Source of the DNA: Microglena sp. YARC
Lineage: Eukaryota > Chlorophyta > Chlorophyceae > Chlamydomonadales > Chlamydomonadaceae
Assembly (NCBI GenBank): GCA_022414725.1
Contig: CM039467.1
Span: 17,492,011-17,556,010 of the forward strand
Length of the DNA: 64,000 bases
Direction: 5' to 3'
The notes under the pieces were generated by a model. The model was not told where the DNA came from and searched no databases. It worked only from the letters and a program-made list of their open reading frames with translations. The position numbers and the translations under genes were made by a program. Shown here piece by piece: positions 30,290-41,609 of the stretch (the first letter of the stretch is position 1; each line of letters opens with the position of its first letter).

Positions 30290-30395
30290 GAATTCCCCTG
30301 CCCCCCTCCGTGTGTCCCGCGATTCCTCTTTCATACTCCCGACATAGTTGTCAAGCAGAATTCTGCTTGAGACGACACGTGTCCCCATGCGCCTC
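30290..30395. repeat. Dispersed hairpin-bearing repeat copy
   Basis: Copy of the repeat at 32265-32885, with the hairpin at 30351-30370 (TCAAGCAGAATTCTGCTTGA, a perfect palindrome). Confidence 0.7.
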
Positions 30396-30414
30396 GACAA
30401 ATACGAACCCTGGC

Positions 30415-30551
30415 CACGCCACACGTTCCGTACATCAAGAATGGCATCTTTTGCATCATCGACGATGAGGATGGTGGCGAGGATGTTGTCTACAGGGAAG
30501 GGGTTCGACTGCGAGATTTGAAGCACTCTTCATCTCCTGATTTTAGTGTCC
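30415..30551 (+). pseudogene. Possible gene fragment cut by a family A element
   Basis: About 45 codons of protein-like sequence on the plus strand (VPYIKNGIFCIIDDEDG, then VVYREGVRLRDLKH) run directly into the family A element at 30552. No start codon is obvious and the part beyond the element was not identified. No family recognised. Confidence 0.25.
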
Positions 30552-30987
30552 TACAGTCGGCGGAACAGTAAAATGAAACATCCCAATAAACGGTATAAGG
30601 CGTCGACAGACATTATAGTGTACGAGTGGATGGTCCTACAAAATGGCCCGTCCAGCAAAGAAACCTCCTTTCATGACGCATTGCACATCAACAAAGACCC
30701 CGTGTTCTTTTGGGCCACGGTACCGGGGAAGAGTCGATCGCTTAAGTGCGGCTGGTCCTTCAATGGACACTCTCGAAAGTACCGACAAAAGAACGATACG
30801 GAGTCTGCAGGATGGAGAGCCGTGATCTAAAAAAGAACCACGATATTCTCGTTAACATCCTGCAATTTGTTGATTCAAAATCGTATTGGTGTTCCACTGC
30901 CCCGTGGGTTGCTACACCATTTGGTTACACCGTAAGGTGTGCCGTACACTCCAGAAACGGTTTCATTTTAGTATTCCGTCGAGTGTA
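30552..30987 (+). mobile_element. Family A MITE, second copy
   Basis: 436 bases, inverted relative to 22725-23161 and nearly identical to it, with only a 1-base indel in an A-run and a few substitutions seen. Ends TACAGTCGGCGGAACAGTAA and inverse of TACACTCGACGGAATACTAA. Carries the same 85-codon ORF at 30573-30830, beginning MKHPNKRYKASTDIIVYEWM, of unknown function. Confidence 0.9.
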
Positions 30988-31175
30988 ATCATGAAGATGT
31001 TTGGTATGCCTATCCCTATGCTTGTGAATTGCAGGGATTGCCCTGCGAATGCAGTTGTGACAGTCGATCACTCGACTACATTCGAATCATGTGACTGTGG
31101 TGTATGCCCACTTAGCATGGGGGCGGGTGGGTCTGGACGTTAGTTGATGAGGTGGTGGGGGGTGAGATGGAGATC

Positions 31176-31733
31176 TACAGTCAGAGACAGAATTTGTGGG
31201 ACACCCTTACCGGTGACCCTTGAACCCAATTGATTGGGTAGGTCAGCTAAAGGTTTTGTATCAAGGTCCCAATCCTTCGTGTCCTTCATCCCGTATTTCA
31301 GCATTTAAGCTGGCCCAGAGGATAACAATTGTAAGCTGCTAACTGACCCAGGTGGGTCGGTTGGTTGAGCGCTCACATTTGCCTCTCCGGAAGCTGGGGT
31401 TTTAGGGGGGGGGGGCGAGGGAACACAGAATACATCCGGTCGCTCCACGTTATCAGAAGCAGAAGAAGGTTCAGCAGAGTTCACGTCTAGGTTCCAGGTT
31501 GCACTATAGCCACATTGGATGCGCTTTTGACACTGTTGTGACAGTGCAGTACTTAGTGGACCTTGACGTTATTTACAACCATCTTCTGCTTCTCAAACGT
31601 TTTAGCCCCTTCTCCTTTGTCTGACACTACTTCTTCTTCTCATGGTGATACAACATTTCACTCACATTTCCTTATACCCATAATCAACTTTTCAAAATAA
31701 AAGGTGTCCCACAATCAAATGTCCCTAGCTGTA
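31176..31733 (+). mobile_element. Family B MITE, complete copy
   Basis: 558 bases from TACAGTCAGAGACAGAATTT to the inverse of TACAGCTAGGGACATTTGAT, flanked by TA. Includes a G-run (about 31405-31420). No coding capacity seen. Other copies: 16209-16763 complete, 14795-15090 and 24069-24326 halves, end fragments at 14594, 20783 and 22000. Confidence 0.88.
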
Positions 31734-32264
31734 TGTATTGATTGAGATTAGCTATTGTAACCAGTTGAATCCGCCCACTATTCTCCCTGTCCCACTCCTT
31801 GCCTATGTTGTCAGCTGTACTACTAGGAAACTTTATTGGCATCTGATTCAGATTCTTTTTGAATTAATTTTTTGCAATCTCAACGTTTTCCGGAGACTGA
31901 CACTGTTTTACCTGAAATGTAACCAAAATGCGGCGTCGGCCTAACACAGCCTGGGGTGTCTCACGGTTAAGTTTTTCCGGTAAATTACGCATCAATCAAT
32001 CCCTATTTTCAACGTGTTCACATGAACACCTCTGAAAAGACTCTCCATCTTGGGAACAAGAATTATTACAAAAAATAAGAACTGCAGAATTTTTTTTCCG
32101 TGTGTCGTGTGGAGACAGATGGGAGTCTGCGCAAGCCACCGTGTCATGTGTGTGCGGTCTGTTGTCTGTCTGATGGACAAGGAGTCTGCGCAATCCGCCT
32201 GGGTGGCGTGTGTGAGAATGAATGGACGAACGTGGGGTCTGCGAAAGCCGTGGTGGGTGGGAGT
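31734..32264. other. Intergenic, no gene seen
   Basis: AT-rich unique sequence to about 31990, then blocks shared with 19770-19850 (TGAACACCTCTGAAAAG) and short segments resembling the G-rich spacers at 23940-24060. Confidence 0.4.
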
Positions 32265-32885
32265 CAGTAGCTGAATTCCACTGTCGCCTGCCCTTCCCCC
32301 TTTAGAAAAACCCATTCGCCCCATGCATGTGATCAGACAGTCATCAGCTGAATTCCACTGTCCCGCTCCGCGGACCCGCGATCCCCCTTTGCGGATTCCC
32401 ACCGTGTTGTCAAGCTGGAGCCTGCTTGATACGACACTTGGTCTTCAGTCCCCTTTAATCTGTTTGAGATCCCATCTGATCATGTTGCGAGCCGCATCTG
32501 AATTCCCATTCCACACTTCGTGTGGACCGCGGTTCCTCTGTCATAATTCCGACATAGTTGTCAAGCAGAAGCCTGCTTGATAAAGCAGTGAGTCATCATC
32601 TGAATTCCACCGACATTTAATATGCATGGGAGTGAGTCAGCAGCTGAATTCCCCTGCACCACTCCGTGGGGCCCGCGGTTTCCCCCTTCACAATCCCGAT
32701 AGCGTTGTCAAGCAGAAGCCTGCTTGAGACAACACGTGGTCTTCAGACCCCCTTTAGTATGCGTGGGAGTGAGTCAGCAGCTCAATTCCATTGCCCCACT
32801 CCGTGGGGACCGCGGTTTCCCCTTCACAATCCCGACATAGTTGTCAAGCAGAAGCCTGCTTGAGACGACACGTGTTCCCCATGCG
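32265..32885. repeat. Cluster of four hairpin-bearing dispersed repeats
   Basis: Units of about 130-150 bases containing AGTCAGCAGCTGAATTCCAC, a CCGCGG-rich stretch, and the hairpin TCAAGCAGAAGCCTGCTTGA at 32410-32429 (imperfect), 32561-32580, 32708-32727 and 32844-32863. Further copies at 10740, 19985, 30290, 37300, 39120 and 39270. The stem is kept more faithfully than the flanks. Confidence 0.8.
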
Positions 32886-32895
32886 CCTCGAAAAA

Positions 32896-33562
32896 ACCGA
32901 GTGTAAACAACGTTTTCCCAAAAACCGAGTGTAAACAACTTTTTCCCAAAAACCGAGTGTAAACAACTTTTTCACAAAAACCGAGTGTAAACAACTTTTT
33001 CACAAAAACCGAGTGTAAACAACTTTTTCCCCAAAACCGAGTGTAAACAACTTTTTCCCCAAAACCGAGTGTAAACAACTTTTTCACAAAACCGAGTGTA
33101 AACAACTTTTTCCCAAAAACCGAGTGTAAACAACTTTTTCCCAAAAACCGAGTGTAAACAACTTTTTCCCAAAAACCGAGTGTAAACAACTTTTTCCCAA
33201 AAAACGAGTGTAAACAACTTTTTCACAAAAACCGAGTGTAAACAACTTTTTCACAAAAACCGAGTGTAAACAACTTTTTCCCCAAAACCGAGTGTAAACA
33301 ACTTTTTCCCAAAAACCGAGTGTAAACAACTTTTTCCCAAAAACCGAGTGTAAACAACTTTTTCCCAAAAACCGAGTGTAAACAACTTTTTCACAAAAAC
33401 CGAGTGTAAACAACTTTTTCACAAAAACCGAGTGTAAACAACTTTTTCCCCAAAACCGAGTGTATACAACTTTTTCCCCAAAACCGAGTGTAAACAACTT
33501 TTTCCCAAAAACCGAGTGTAAACAACTTTTTCCCAAAAACCGAGTGTAAACAACTTTTTCAG
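32896..33562 (+). repeat. 28-bp iteron array upstream of the primase-helicase gene
   Basis: About 24 head-to-tail units of 27-28 bases with the constant core CCGAGTGTAAACAACTTTTT and a short variable end (CCCAAAAA, CACAAAAA or CCCCAAAA). The last unit ends about 60 bases before the ATG at 33624. Single copies of the core lie upstream of the other replication genes (23901-23915, 29974-29990) and at 39480. The position fits a replication origin with initiator-binding iterons or a repeated promoter element, both inferred. Confidence 0.85.
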
Positions 33563-33623
33563 AAAAAACCAGTGTGCTTCATCTTCTGTTTCTGTTTCTG
33601 TTTCATCTTCATCTTCTGCGAAA

Positions 33624-36130
33624 ATGAGTGTGCTTAATGCGACGTCCGCTTGGTTGCGCTCGCATCCCCTGCATGTCGGCAACAGCGTTTTGATCCCCCT
33701 ACGCCCTGGCAAGAAGCAGCCGCTTGTTTCCCACAAATTGCCGGGTCAGTGGGACTGGTCCACTTTCGACGCGTTCGTGAAGGAAACCCCCCTTCATTCC
33801 GACTGGGGCATTTTGCTCGACCGGATTGTCGTGATCGATTGTGATTATGAGGCTTCTGTTGCTCTCCTCGAGAGCTTTGCTGATGCCGATCCAGTTGTCA
33901 AGGTGGCGCTTGCGAGCTGCGCCATCCAGAAGACGATGAAGGGGCTTCACTACATGTTCTCTAGGCCCTCTTGGGCAGATGATCTAGGCTACTGGGACGG
34001 TGCCCGCCAGGTGAAGGGTATGAACATCGACGTCAAGACTCTCTGCAAGAACTCCACTCGGGGTTTATTGAGCGTAAGTCCCTCCGCGAACAAGAGTTGG
34101 CTTCGCGCGCCCTGGGATTTGTGCGCTCCCCATGGAGGAGGAGCGCATGAGGATGTCCATGGCCTGTTGCCCGACATCCCCGAGTCTTTGCTCTCCAAGG
34201 TGTGCTCTCGAAGACCTGCACGTCGGCGTGCCAAGAGCAGTCCTGATATCGGCAGTTGTTGTCGTCTTCTAGATTCATCATCAGCTGCCCCCTCCCCTCC
34301 TGACGCCACCATCCTGACACCCTCCCCCATCCACATGTTGGTGAACATGTTGTCCCCGATCAGAGCCGGTGAGTACGCGTCGTGGATGCGTGTGGGTTGG
34401 TGCCTGCACAACATCGATGCGGATCGCAGCATGCTCCCCCTGTGGATCGCGTTCAGCAAGCAGTGCATGGATCGGTTTGTTCCAGGCGAGTGTGATCGTC
34501 TTTGGACTCGATGCGCGATGAAGGCTACACGGAGGCTTCGCTTCACATGTGGGCGAAGATGGACAGTCCTTCCGAGTACGCCATCTTTATGCATCAGACG
34601 GTCGAGAGCTGCAACGGGACGCACGCTGAGATCGCTGACGTTGCCTTTCGCCTCCTCAGGGACCGTTATGTTTTTTGCAACACACGGCTGTGGTTTTATT
34701 TTGACGGCTCCCTGTGGAAACAAGACAAGGAAGCTTTGCGCATCCGTCATGAGTTGTCCTCCACGATCCGCACAGCGTTCTTGCAGACGGCGCACCGCCT
34801 GCGTGCCGCCGCCTCCATCTCGGACATGGACAGCATCAGCATCAGCAGCGTCTCTTCGCATCATAATCGTGACACATCTTCCCCCCCCAACCGTATGCTT
34901 AAGATTGCCACGCTTTTGCAGGACGCGTCCTTCAAGGATCGCGTCATGAAAGAGATGGGCGAACTGTTTCACGACCCCGGTTTTCTCGACCGCCTAGACA
35001 GCAACCCTGCGCTGATCGCGTTCACCAACGGCGTGTGGGATTTGCGGAAGTCTCGGTTTCGCCAGACCGATCCCGACGACCGTCTGTCCATCTCCACTGG
35101 GTTTGCCTACTCTCCCCACATCGATGATGCTCGCGCTGCCCAAATCGATCGCTATTGGAGCTGCATGCACCCCGACCCTCTTCGCCGCCAGTACATCATC
35201 CGCACGATAGCTCGTCAGTTGTTCGGGGATCACGGGTCTGAGCTGTTCCACATCCACGCCGGTCAAAGCGCTAGCGCCTCCAACGGCAAGAGCCGATTCT
35301 TCGAGGTCTTGGAGCACTGTCTTGGCGGCTATGTTCTGAAGTTCGGTGTTGAGCTTCTGACTCAGAAGCAGCGCATCGACCCTGGAAAACCCATGCCCGA
35401 GTTCGCCACTTGGCGCGGCGTGCGCATCTTGTACTGCTCCGAGCCCAATCCCACCGAAACCCTTAATTCGGGTGTGATGAAGGACTTGACTGGCGGCAAG
35501 GCCATCGTGTATCGTTTGCTGTTCTCCAACGATGTCCACCGCTTCCGCCCACAGTTCAAGATGCACATCATGTGTAACTTCCTTCCGCAGGTGGATGGCT
35601 CTGACCCTGGCGTCCAACGTCGGGTCCGTGTTCTCTCGTACGCCAGCAAGTTCGTTAGCGCTGGCGACAACGTGGATCCGTCCCAGCACCGCTTCCTCAA
35701 GGACCCCGGTCTCGCCCGTGCCTTCGGGAATGACGATGCCCTCAAGATGGAGTTCGTGCGTTGCTTGTTTCGCGCCTACGATCACGATTTCTGCTTCGAC
35801 ATGCCCCATGTGGTCGCCGCTGACAGCCGCGCGTATCTCGCCGACAACGACTCCGTCCACCTTTTCGTGAACGCGCACGTAGTCAAGATCCCTGTCTTGG
35901 ATCCGAGTTTCGATCCGGGCTCCTCCTTCTTCACATTGAAAGAAGCCACCGCCTTGTTTCGGTCATGCGATTTTTACGATCACAAGCCCCGGACCTTCAA
36001 GGTCACCCTTCAGAACCTGCTGGGTGTCGTGTGCCACGAGCAGAAGAAGATCAATGGCGTCAACTGCACCAACGTGTTCATGGGGTTCCGACTCAGGTGG
36101 AACGATGACGAGCAACAACAAGACCAATAA
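33624..36130 (+). CDS. Archaeo-eukaryotic primase-polymerase fused to SF3/D5 helicase, one apparent frameshift
   Basis: The first frame (from 33624) has the prim-pol signature: VLIPLRPGKKQP (residues 22-33), VVIDCD with catalytic Asp 72 and 74, GLHYMF (His about 109) and DVKTLC. It runs in register to about 34500, where one missing base shifts to the frame that starts at 34502 and stays open for 542 codons. That part carries LWFYFDGSLWK, the D5-type FTNGVWDLRKS, Walker A GQSASASNGKS (about 35261-35293), a Walker B-like RILYCSEPN, LTGGKAIVYR and the sensor-like MCNFLPQV. Together about 835 residues. Such proteins prime and unwind DNA in polinton-like viruses, virophages and many giant viruses. 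The gene is GC-rich, lies between an iteron array and a 141-bp tandem array, and is the best preserved replication gene here. Confidence 0.82.
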
Positions 36131-36170
36131 TAAGAAAGCGGATGCTTGCGCTGCTACTGCTTGTCGCGTT

Positions 36171-37280
36171 ATTCCAATACGTTCCTTCGTCTATCCTCAT
36201 CCGGTGGTAGGCCTGTAGGACCAGTAGTGTCCTTTTGGACAAAGCTCTCTATATATGTATATATAGATATTACTACTTTATGTAAAAGGGTCATACTAGT
36301 ACTACTCCCCTACCTTTTTGTTCCAATACGTTCCTTCGTCTATCCTCATCCGGTGGTAGGCCTGTAGGACCAGTAGTGTCCTTTTGGACAAAACTCTCTA
36401 TATATGTATATCTATATATTACTACTTTATGTAAAAGGGTCATACTAGTACTACTCCCCTACCTTTTTGTTCCAATACGTCTATCCTCATCCGGTGGTAG
36501 GCCTGTAGGACCAGTAGTGTCCTTTTGGACAAAGCTCTCTATATATGTATATCTATATATTACTACTTTATGTAAAAGGGTCATACTAGTACTACTCCCC
36601 TACCTTTTTGTTCCAATACGTCTATCCTCATCCGGTGGTAGGCCTGTAGGACCAGTAGTGTCCTTTTGGACAAAGCTCTCTATATATGTATATCTATATA
36701 TTACTACTTTATGTAAAAGGGTCATACTAGTACTACTCCCCTACCTTTTTGTTCCAATACGTCTATCCTCATCCGGTGGTAGGCCTGTAGGACCAGTAGT
36801 GTCCTTTTGAACAAAACTCTCTATATATGTATATCTATATATTACTACTTTATGTAAAAGGGTCATACTAGTACTACTCCCCTACCTTTTTGTTCCAATA
36901 CGTCTATCCTCATCCGGTGGTAGGCCTGTAGGACCAGTAGTGTCCTTTTGAACAAAGCTCTCTATATATGTATATCTATATATTACTACTTTATGTAAAA
37001 GGGTCATACTAGTACTACTCCCCTACCTTTTTGTTCCAATACGTCTATCCTCATCCGGTGGTAGGCCTGTAGGACCAGTAGTGTCCTTTTGAACAAAGCT
37101 CTCTATATATGTATATCTATATATTACTACTTTATGTAAAAGGGTCATACTAGTACTACTCCCCTACCTTTTTGTTCCAATACGTCTATCCTCATCCGGT
37201 GGTAGGCCTGTAGGACCAGTAGTGTCCTTTTGGACAAAGCTCTCTATATATGTATATCTATATATTACTACTTTATGTCT
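36171..37280. repeat. 141-bp tandem array directly after the primase-helicase stop codon
   Basis: Eight units starting around TTCCAATACGT, the first two 149 bases and the rest exactly 141 bases apart (36320, 36469, 36610, 36751, 36892, 37033, 37174). Units contain TCATCCGGTGGTAGGCCTGT and TATATATGTATATCTATATA and are almost identical. The array begins about 40 bases after the stop at 36130 and ends by truncation at 37280, where a hairpin repeat begins. Confidence 0.92.
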
Positions 37281-37299
37281 TCAGGACCCCTTTAATATG

Positions 37300-37395
37300 C
37301 GTGGGAGAGTGAGTCAGCAGCTCAATTCCATTGCCCCACTCCGTGGGGCCCGCGGTTTCCCCTTCACAATACCGATAGAGTTGTCAAGCAGGGTC
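37300..37395. repeat. Truncated hairpin-bearing repeat
   Basis: Matches 32755-32860 but stops inside the hairpin (TTGTCAAGCAG, then unrelated sequence). Confidence 0.7.
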
Positions 37396-37448
37396 CCCTC
37401 TGTGATGCATTGTGGTTGATGCGTTCATCGTGTGTACAGGAATGTCCG

Positions 37449-37460
37449 TATATATTTAAA
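37449..37460 (+). promoter_or_regulatory. TATA-like element
   Basis: TATATATTTAAA ends six bases before the ATG of the gene at 37467. The very short distance would leave almost no leader, as in some viral genes; assignment is tentative. Confidence 0.35.
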
Positions 37461-37466
37461 TTAAAC

Positions 37467-38641
37467 ATGCAAATTCAGCTTCCCGTCGTCGTATTACAAA
37501 CAAGTGTCCCAAGCGACGAAGTAATCAACGTGGCATTTACAGAGTGGTCTATGCGTGCATCCCCAATCCTCGCCAATATGGATGTTCCAGATCGCGAGTC
37601 AGTCTGCAAACTTGTCACTGCTACATTGAAAATGATGTTGGCAAACACAGTCACACCCATATGCGGTGTTTCAGAAATCCGAGCATCACTACATACACCT
37701 ATTGTGAAAATCAAAATCATTGTCCAACTCTCTCAGAATGCAGCCAATACAACTACTTGTGTAGCATCAGAACCCTTAACAGGCTTAAATGTGTGAAGGT
37801 CAGGGTAATCACACAGGCCGTGGTGAACGCCAGCGACATGAAGTCTGGAGAGATGGGGATTGAGTGTAGCGACGACGGCTCAATCAATGAGCAGGTTCTG
37901 ACACAGATCGCGCTCGACGTCGAAGAGTGCGGGAGCACCGTGCCGCTTCTGGTTGCTGACGCATGGAAGATATCGAGTCTATACTTTAAATCGGCGTTGC
38001 TCAGGGCTCTGCAGAGGGGTCCTTCAGAGGTATCTAACTTGATGGACCGCCTGGTCAAGTGTTGGGGATCAGGGCAGGGCCAAACGTACCGCAACAGCCA
38101 GGCCGAAGACAGTGCCATGGGTGCAGTTGCACGGGAGCCGTTTGACTTCACTGCAACCTCATATTTGACCTTTGTCAATGAGCCAGAACAGTTTGGATGG
38201 GCCAAGGGGTCGCGACAGCACAAGGCCGCAGTCTTGGCCATGAGGTGCCCCCTGCAGGAAGCGTTCGAGTCAGAGACGTCTGGTGCATGGTCCGAAGCAA
38301 GTGATGGCTTCGTGCTCGAGGACGAAGCTGACGACGGAGGGGGTACCTCAATGTCAACACGACGGTTCAACACCATGCTTCGGGAGTGCGCGGCCGTGCT
38401 CAAAGTGCGCCAGCATCGCAATCAGACTGCGGCGCACCCGTTGTTCACCAGCGTTCCAAACTCTCGCATGGAGATGTTCGCCATGTACCGTAAGGTTGTT
38501 GCTGGTCGCACTTCCATCACTCGTGGGTTCATTAACCTGGCCAAGGCGTCGATAGCCCATGTGGAGAAGGAGCTAGCAAAAAGGGCCGCTAGGGATGGTG
38601 TCGCAAATGTGGAGTGTTTGCTAGAAGTCGTGCAACTCTGA
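37467..38641 (+). CDS. Hypothetical protein with one apparent frameshift
   Basis: The ATG at 37467 opens a frame (MQIQLPVVVLQTSVPSDEVI) that ends at 37796 with GLNV. Removing a duplicated TG in AATGTGTGAAGG joins it to the frame ending at 38641 as GLNVKVRVITQ, giving about 390 residues. VKIKIIVQLSQNAAN before the break and VKVRVITQAVVNASD after it look alike, suggesting an internal repeat. The C-terminal half is helical with DDGGGTSMSTRRFNTML and a Lys/Arg/Ala-rich end. No known family was recognised. Its position after the replication gene makes a viral origin likely but not proven. Confidence 0.5.
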
Positions 38642-39715
38642 AGCGACCCCTTCTGATGCGGAAGCTGGACGTACACACGTACAATGCTTCTGAAAAGCTG
38701 ACCAATTCAAGTCTTGTAACCGATCTTGTCAATACAGGTATTGTCTTCAGGCCCTGCTATAATATTGTCAGGGGCCGTACATGTATCCGATAGATACGCG
38801 ACGGTATCACACCGTGCGACACCCCATGCGGTGAGATGAGAAAAATTAAATTCAAGCCAAAATTTGTAACCACTCATCGACGAGGTGTGTCTCATGCTTG
38901 ATGTGAAGTGTGGGCTCCCCTCCGGTCGCCCACCCGCTCGGTTCCTCGCGGACTTCCCATGGGGGCTCCCCTCCGGTCGCCCCCGGTCGCTCCGCTGGGG
39001 GGAAGAGGTGAAAGGGGCTCCGCCGCTTTGTGTGTTGGTGTGTGATGATAAGCCGCCTCCGTGGTGTGAGTGATTCTCAATATTTCTGAATTTTTCTGCT
39101 CACGCGAACCACCGTGTGAGCCCATCTGATCACGTTGCGAGTCAGCAGCTCAATTTCACTGTCCCGTTCCACGGGACCCCGCGAATTCCATAGTGTTGTC
39201 AAGCAGAATCCTGCTTGAGACACGTCTGTCTTCAGAGTCCCTTTATTACTTTTTTGAGCCATGCGGCACCCCATCTGATCACGTTGCGAGTCAGCAGCTC
39301 AATTTCACTGCCCCGTTCCACGGGACCCGCGAATTCCCATAGTGTTGTCAAGCAGAATCCTGCTTAAGACCATGCGGTTTCTTTGGATGACCGGACCATA
39401 GTGAATGAGGTTGCGAAAACCGCGACACAATGCGCGGCTTCAATCAATCGAATACAAGTGGTCCGAGTGAGACTCGAAAAACGAGTGTAAACCATGCAAA
39501 GTCTGTACATATTACGCATTACAAACTCGAATCTCTCTCTGTCGAACTGCGACTCATTCAATGCGCGCTAACAAACCAGAATTCGCCCCCGTACAGACAG
39601 TTTTAGGATAGACCAGAATTAGATTTTGTTAGATGTACATCGGATTTGTGTTAGATACGCGTCGGTATCACACCGTGCTCGACACCCGACGCGGTGAGAT
39701 GACCTTTTAGAAATT
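38642..39715. repeat. Repeat-filled interval without a gene
   Basis: 38700-38760 has an inverted copy of the GTATTGACAAGATCGGTTAC core. 38895-39030 repeats the GC-rich block of 24557. 39120-39235 and 39262-39367 are two tandem hairpin repeats (hairpins 39199-39218 and 39348-39367). A single ACGAGTGTAAAC motif lies at 39481-39492. GATACGCG(A/T)CGGTATCACACCGTG occurs at both 38793 and 39654. Confidence 0.6.
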
Positions 39716-39719
39716 TGGG

Positions 39720-41605
39720 TCAAATTTGTAAGGCGGATGTAAAGGGAATCAAGCCATTCTCATCATTGCTGTTGGCTGCGAACCATTTTTGGTATCGGAG
39801 GCGTTTAAAGCCAACCCTTCTCTCATCAGGGATGTCTCTAACTGCATTGGTGTCACTTGGGTACTTAAACCTCCATGACTCAAAAACTTCAGACATAATA
39901 CCTTCGACATCGACAGCCTCCAAAATGTTGATGTTTTTACTGGATCCTAGCTTGTGGAGAGCACAACGCAAGTCATGAACCCAGCCAGTGTTGGAGTCAA
40001 AAGATTCCTCAAGAGCCATTCTAATGAGATCCTCAGGTTCTTTATGTATGGTCTTGTTCCAGAAGCGCAAAGCTTGTTTAAGCCAAGCAAAACACAACGG
40101 GGTTCTACCCAGCTCTTCCATGATAATATTAGATGTAGTAGATTGGCAAAACACCCAACATTTGTTTAAGTATACCTCTATGCCATTTCTCACAAGCATG
40201 GTCATTTGAGATAAGTGTGTTGTTCAGAATAGAAGGAGCCCACACCTCACAGCCAAAATTCAGGATAGGTTGTACAAGAGAATCAAACAGGTGGGTGAGA
40301 ATATCAATATTGTATATCTCCATAGTATGGCATCGCCTACGGAGCATGTGGTGTGCCTTTTGGGCCTTAGTGAGCATCCTAGAAAAAGCAGCTTTTGCAC
40401 GATTGCTTGAGTCACCATCCACAAAGAGGGATCCCAAGTAGATAAAAGATAACTTTGTAGAAAGTTGTGCTCCATCATAGACAAATTTGTAATCAGGATC
40501 CATGCGGGCCTCATCACAGAATTGCTTGTTGAAAACGACAATCTCAGTTTTCTTTATATTCACAGCCATCTTAGTAGCCTCACAGAAATCTCTCAGACAG
40601 TCAAGCATCGCTTGCATATCTGCCGGGGATTCTGCCATTATAGCTAGGTCATCAGCATAAAGTAACAGTTGCAGAATCTTTCCCCTAAGCTCAGCCCCTA
40701 CATTTGGGAGCTTGGATTGGAGGAACGATTCAATTCTATCAATGAACAGACCGAATAGGAGTGGGGATAGGGGTCTCCTTGTTTAACTCCTACAAGGGAT
40801 GGAAAGGAGGATCCAATGTCCCATGTAGGCGAACTTGGAAAACAACATGAATATACATGGACTTCAGAATACTGAGATAGGGGTCCTTGACTCCTAGCCT
40901 TGCTAAGCAATCCCATAGCAAGTCTCTGTTGACCCAATCATAAGCCTTCTTGAAATCAACAAAAGCCACGAAGAGTGGTTTTTTCTTTTCTCTATATTTA
41001 TCTACAATATGGTTAAGAATGAATGATGTATCTGCAGTACCCCTACCACTTCTAAATCCATATTGGCCAGCGGCTCTGAGGTTGAATTCTTCTGACCAAT
41101 CATCTAGTCTACGTAGCATGCAAAGGGAGAAGATCTTTCCTATGGAGTTGCTCACCGCAAGACCTCGATAGTTGTCCTTGTCATACACACTGCCTTTGGA
41201 TTTGGGTACGGGTACCAAGGCAGCTGCAGCCCATTGGCTAGGGTAAGAAGTCTTCCAGATGAGATTAAACATGTTAGTCATAGCTTGTACAAATCGGGAG
41301 TTGGCTTCATGGGAAGCAAATCTGTACCATTCTGCAGGGATACCATCTACCCCGGGGGAGGAGTTTTTCCGTAGGGATTGGAGAACAGAAAACACCTCCT
41401 TGGTGGTAAAGTCTTGACATAACCATGTTGGTGCGGCCTCTATCTGAGGTCCATCAGCTTGAGGGACAAAGTCCCTAGCATCCAGACTTGGATCAATACC
41501 TACTTGCACATCAAAGAGGTCTGCAAAATAATCAGTCCAATAATGAATTGTGATGTCTGCCGTAGTGGCCTTGTTCCCTAGTGTACCCGTTCCCCTTGTT
41601 TGCAC
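39720..41605 (-). mobile_element. Non-LTR (LINE) retrotransposon, reverse transcriptase and 3' region, frameshifted
   Basis: Read leftwards: RKNSSPGVDGIPAEWYRF, VPVPKSKGSVYDKDNYRGLA, GQYGFRSGRGTADTS and AFVDFKKAYDWVNRDLLW are the successive fingers and palm motifs of LINE reverse transcriptases; VGVKQGDP follows and the catalytic YADD is at about 40648-40659, then VNIKKTEIVVF. A frame break near 40790-40800 separates the first 271-residue ORF from the YADD part, and another near 40140 precedes the final 161-residue ORF. No endonuclease domain is evident, so the 5' end is truncated near 41620-41750, as is usual for LINE insertions. Confidence 0.85.
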
Positions 41606-41609
41606 GCCT

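Noticed and set aside
32896..33562. CRISPR-like array
   Set aside because: There are no unique spacers; the whole 28-bp unit repeats, so it is a plain tandem array.
32824..33736. Long minus-strand ORFs with KSCLHSVFGKKLF repeats
   Set aside because: They are translations of the 28-bp iterons in different frames, with no start context or independent support.
36146..36810. Plus-strand ORFs with repeated KLSIYVYLYITTLC
   Set aside because: Translation of the 141-bp tandem array (141 is a multiple of three), not a gene.
1..39600. A complete giant virus or polinton-like virus genome
   Set aside because: No major or minor capsid protein, packaging ATPase, protease or integrase could be recognised, and much of the region is repeats and satellites.
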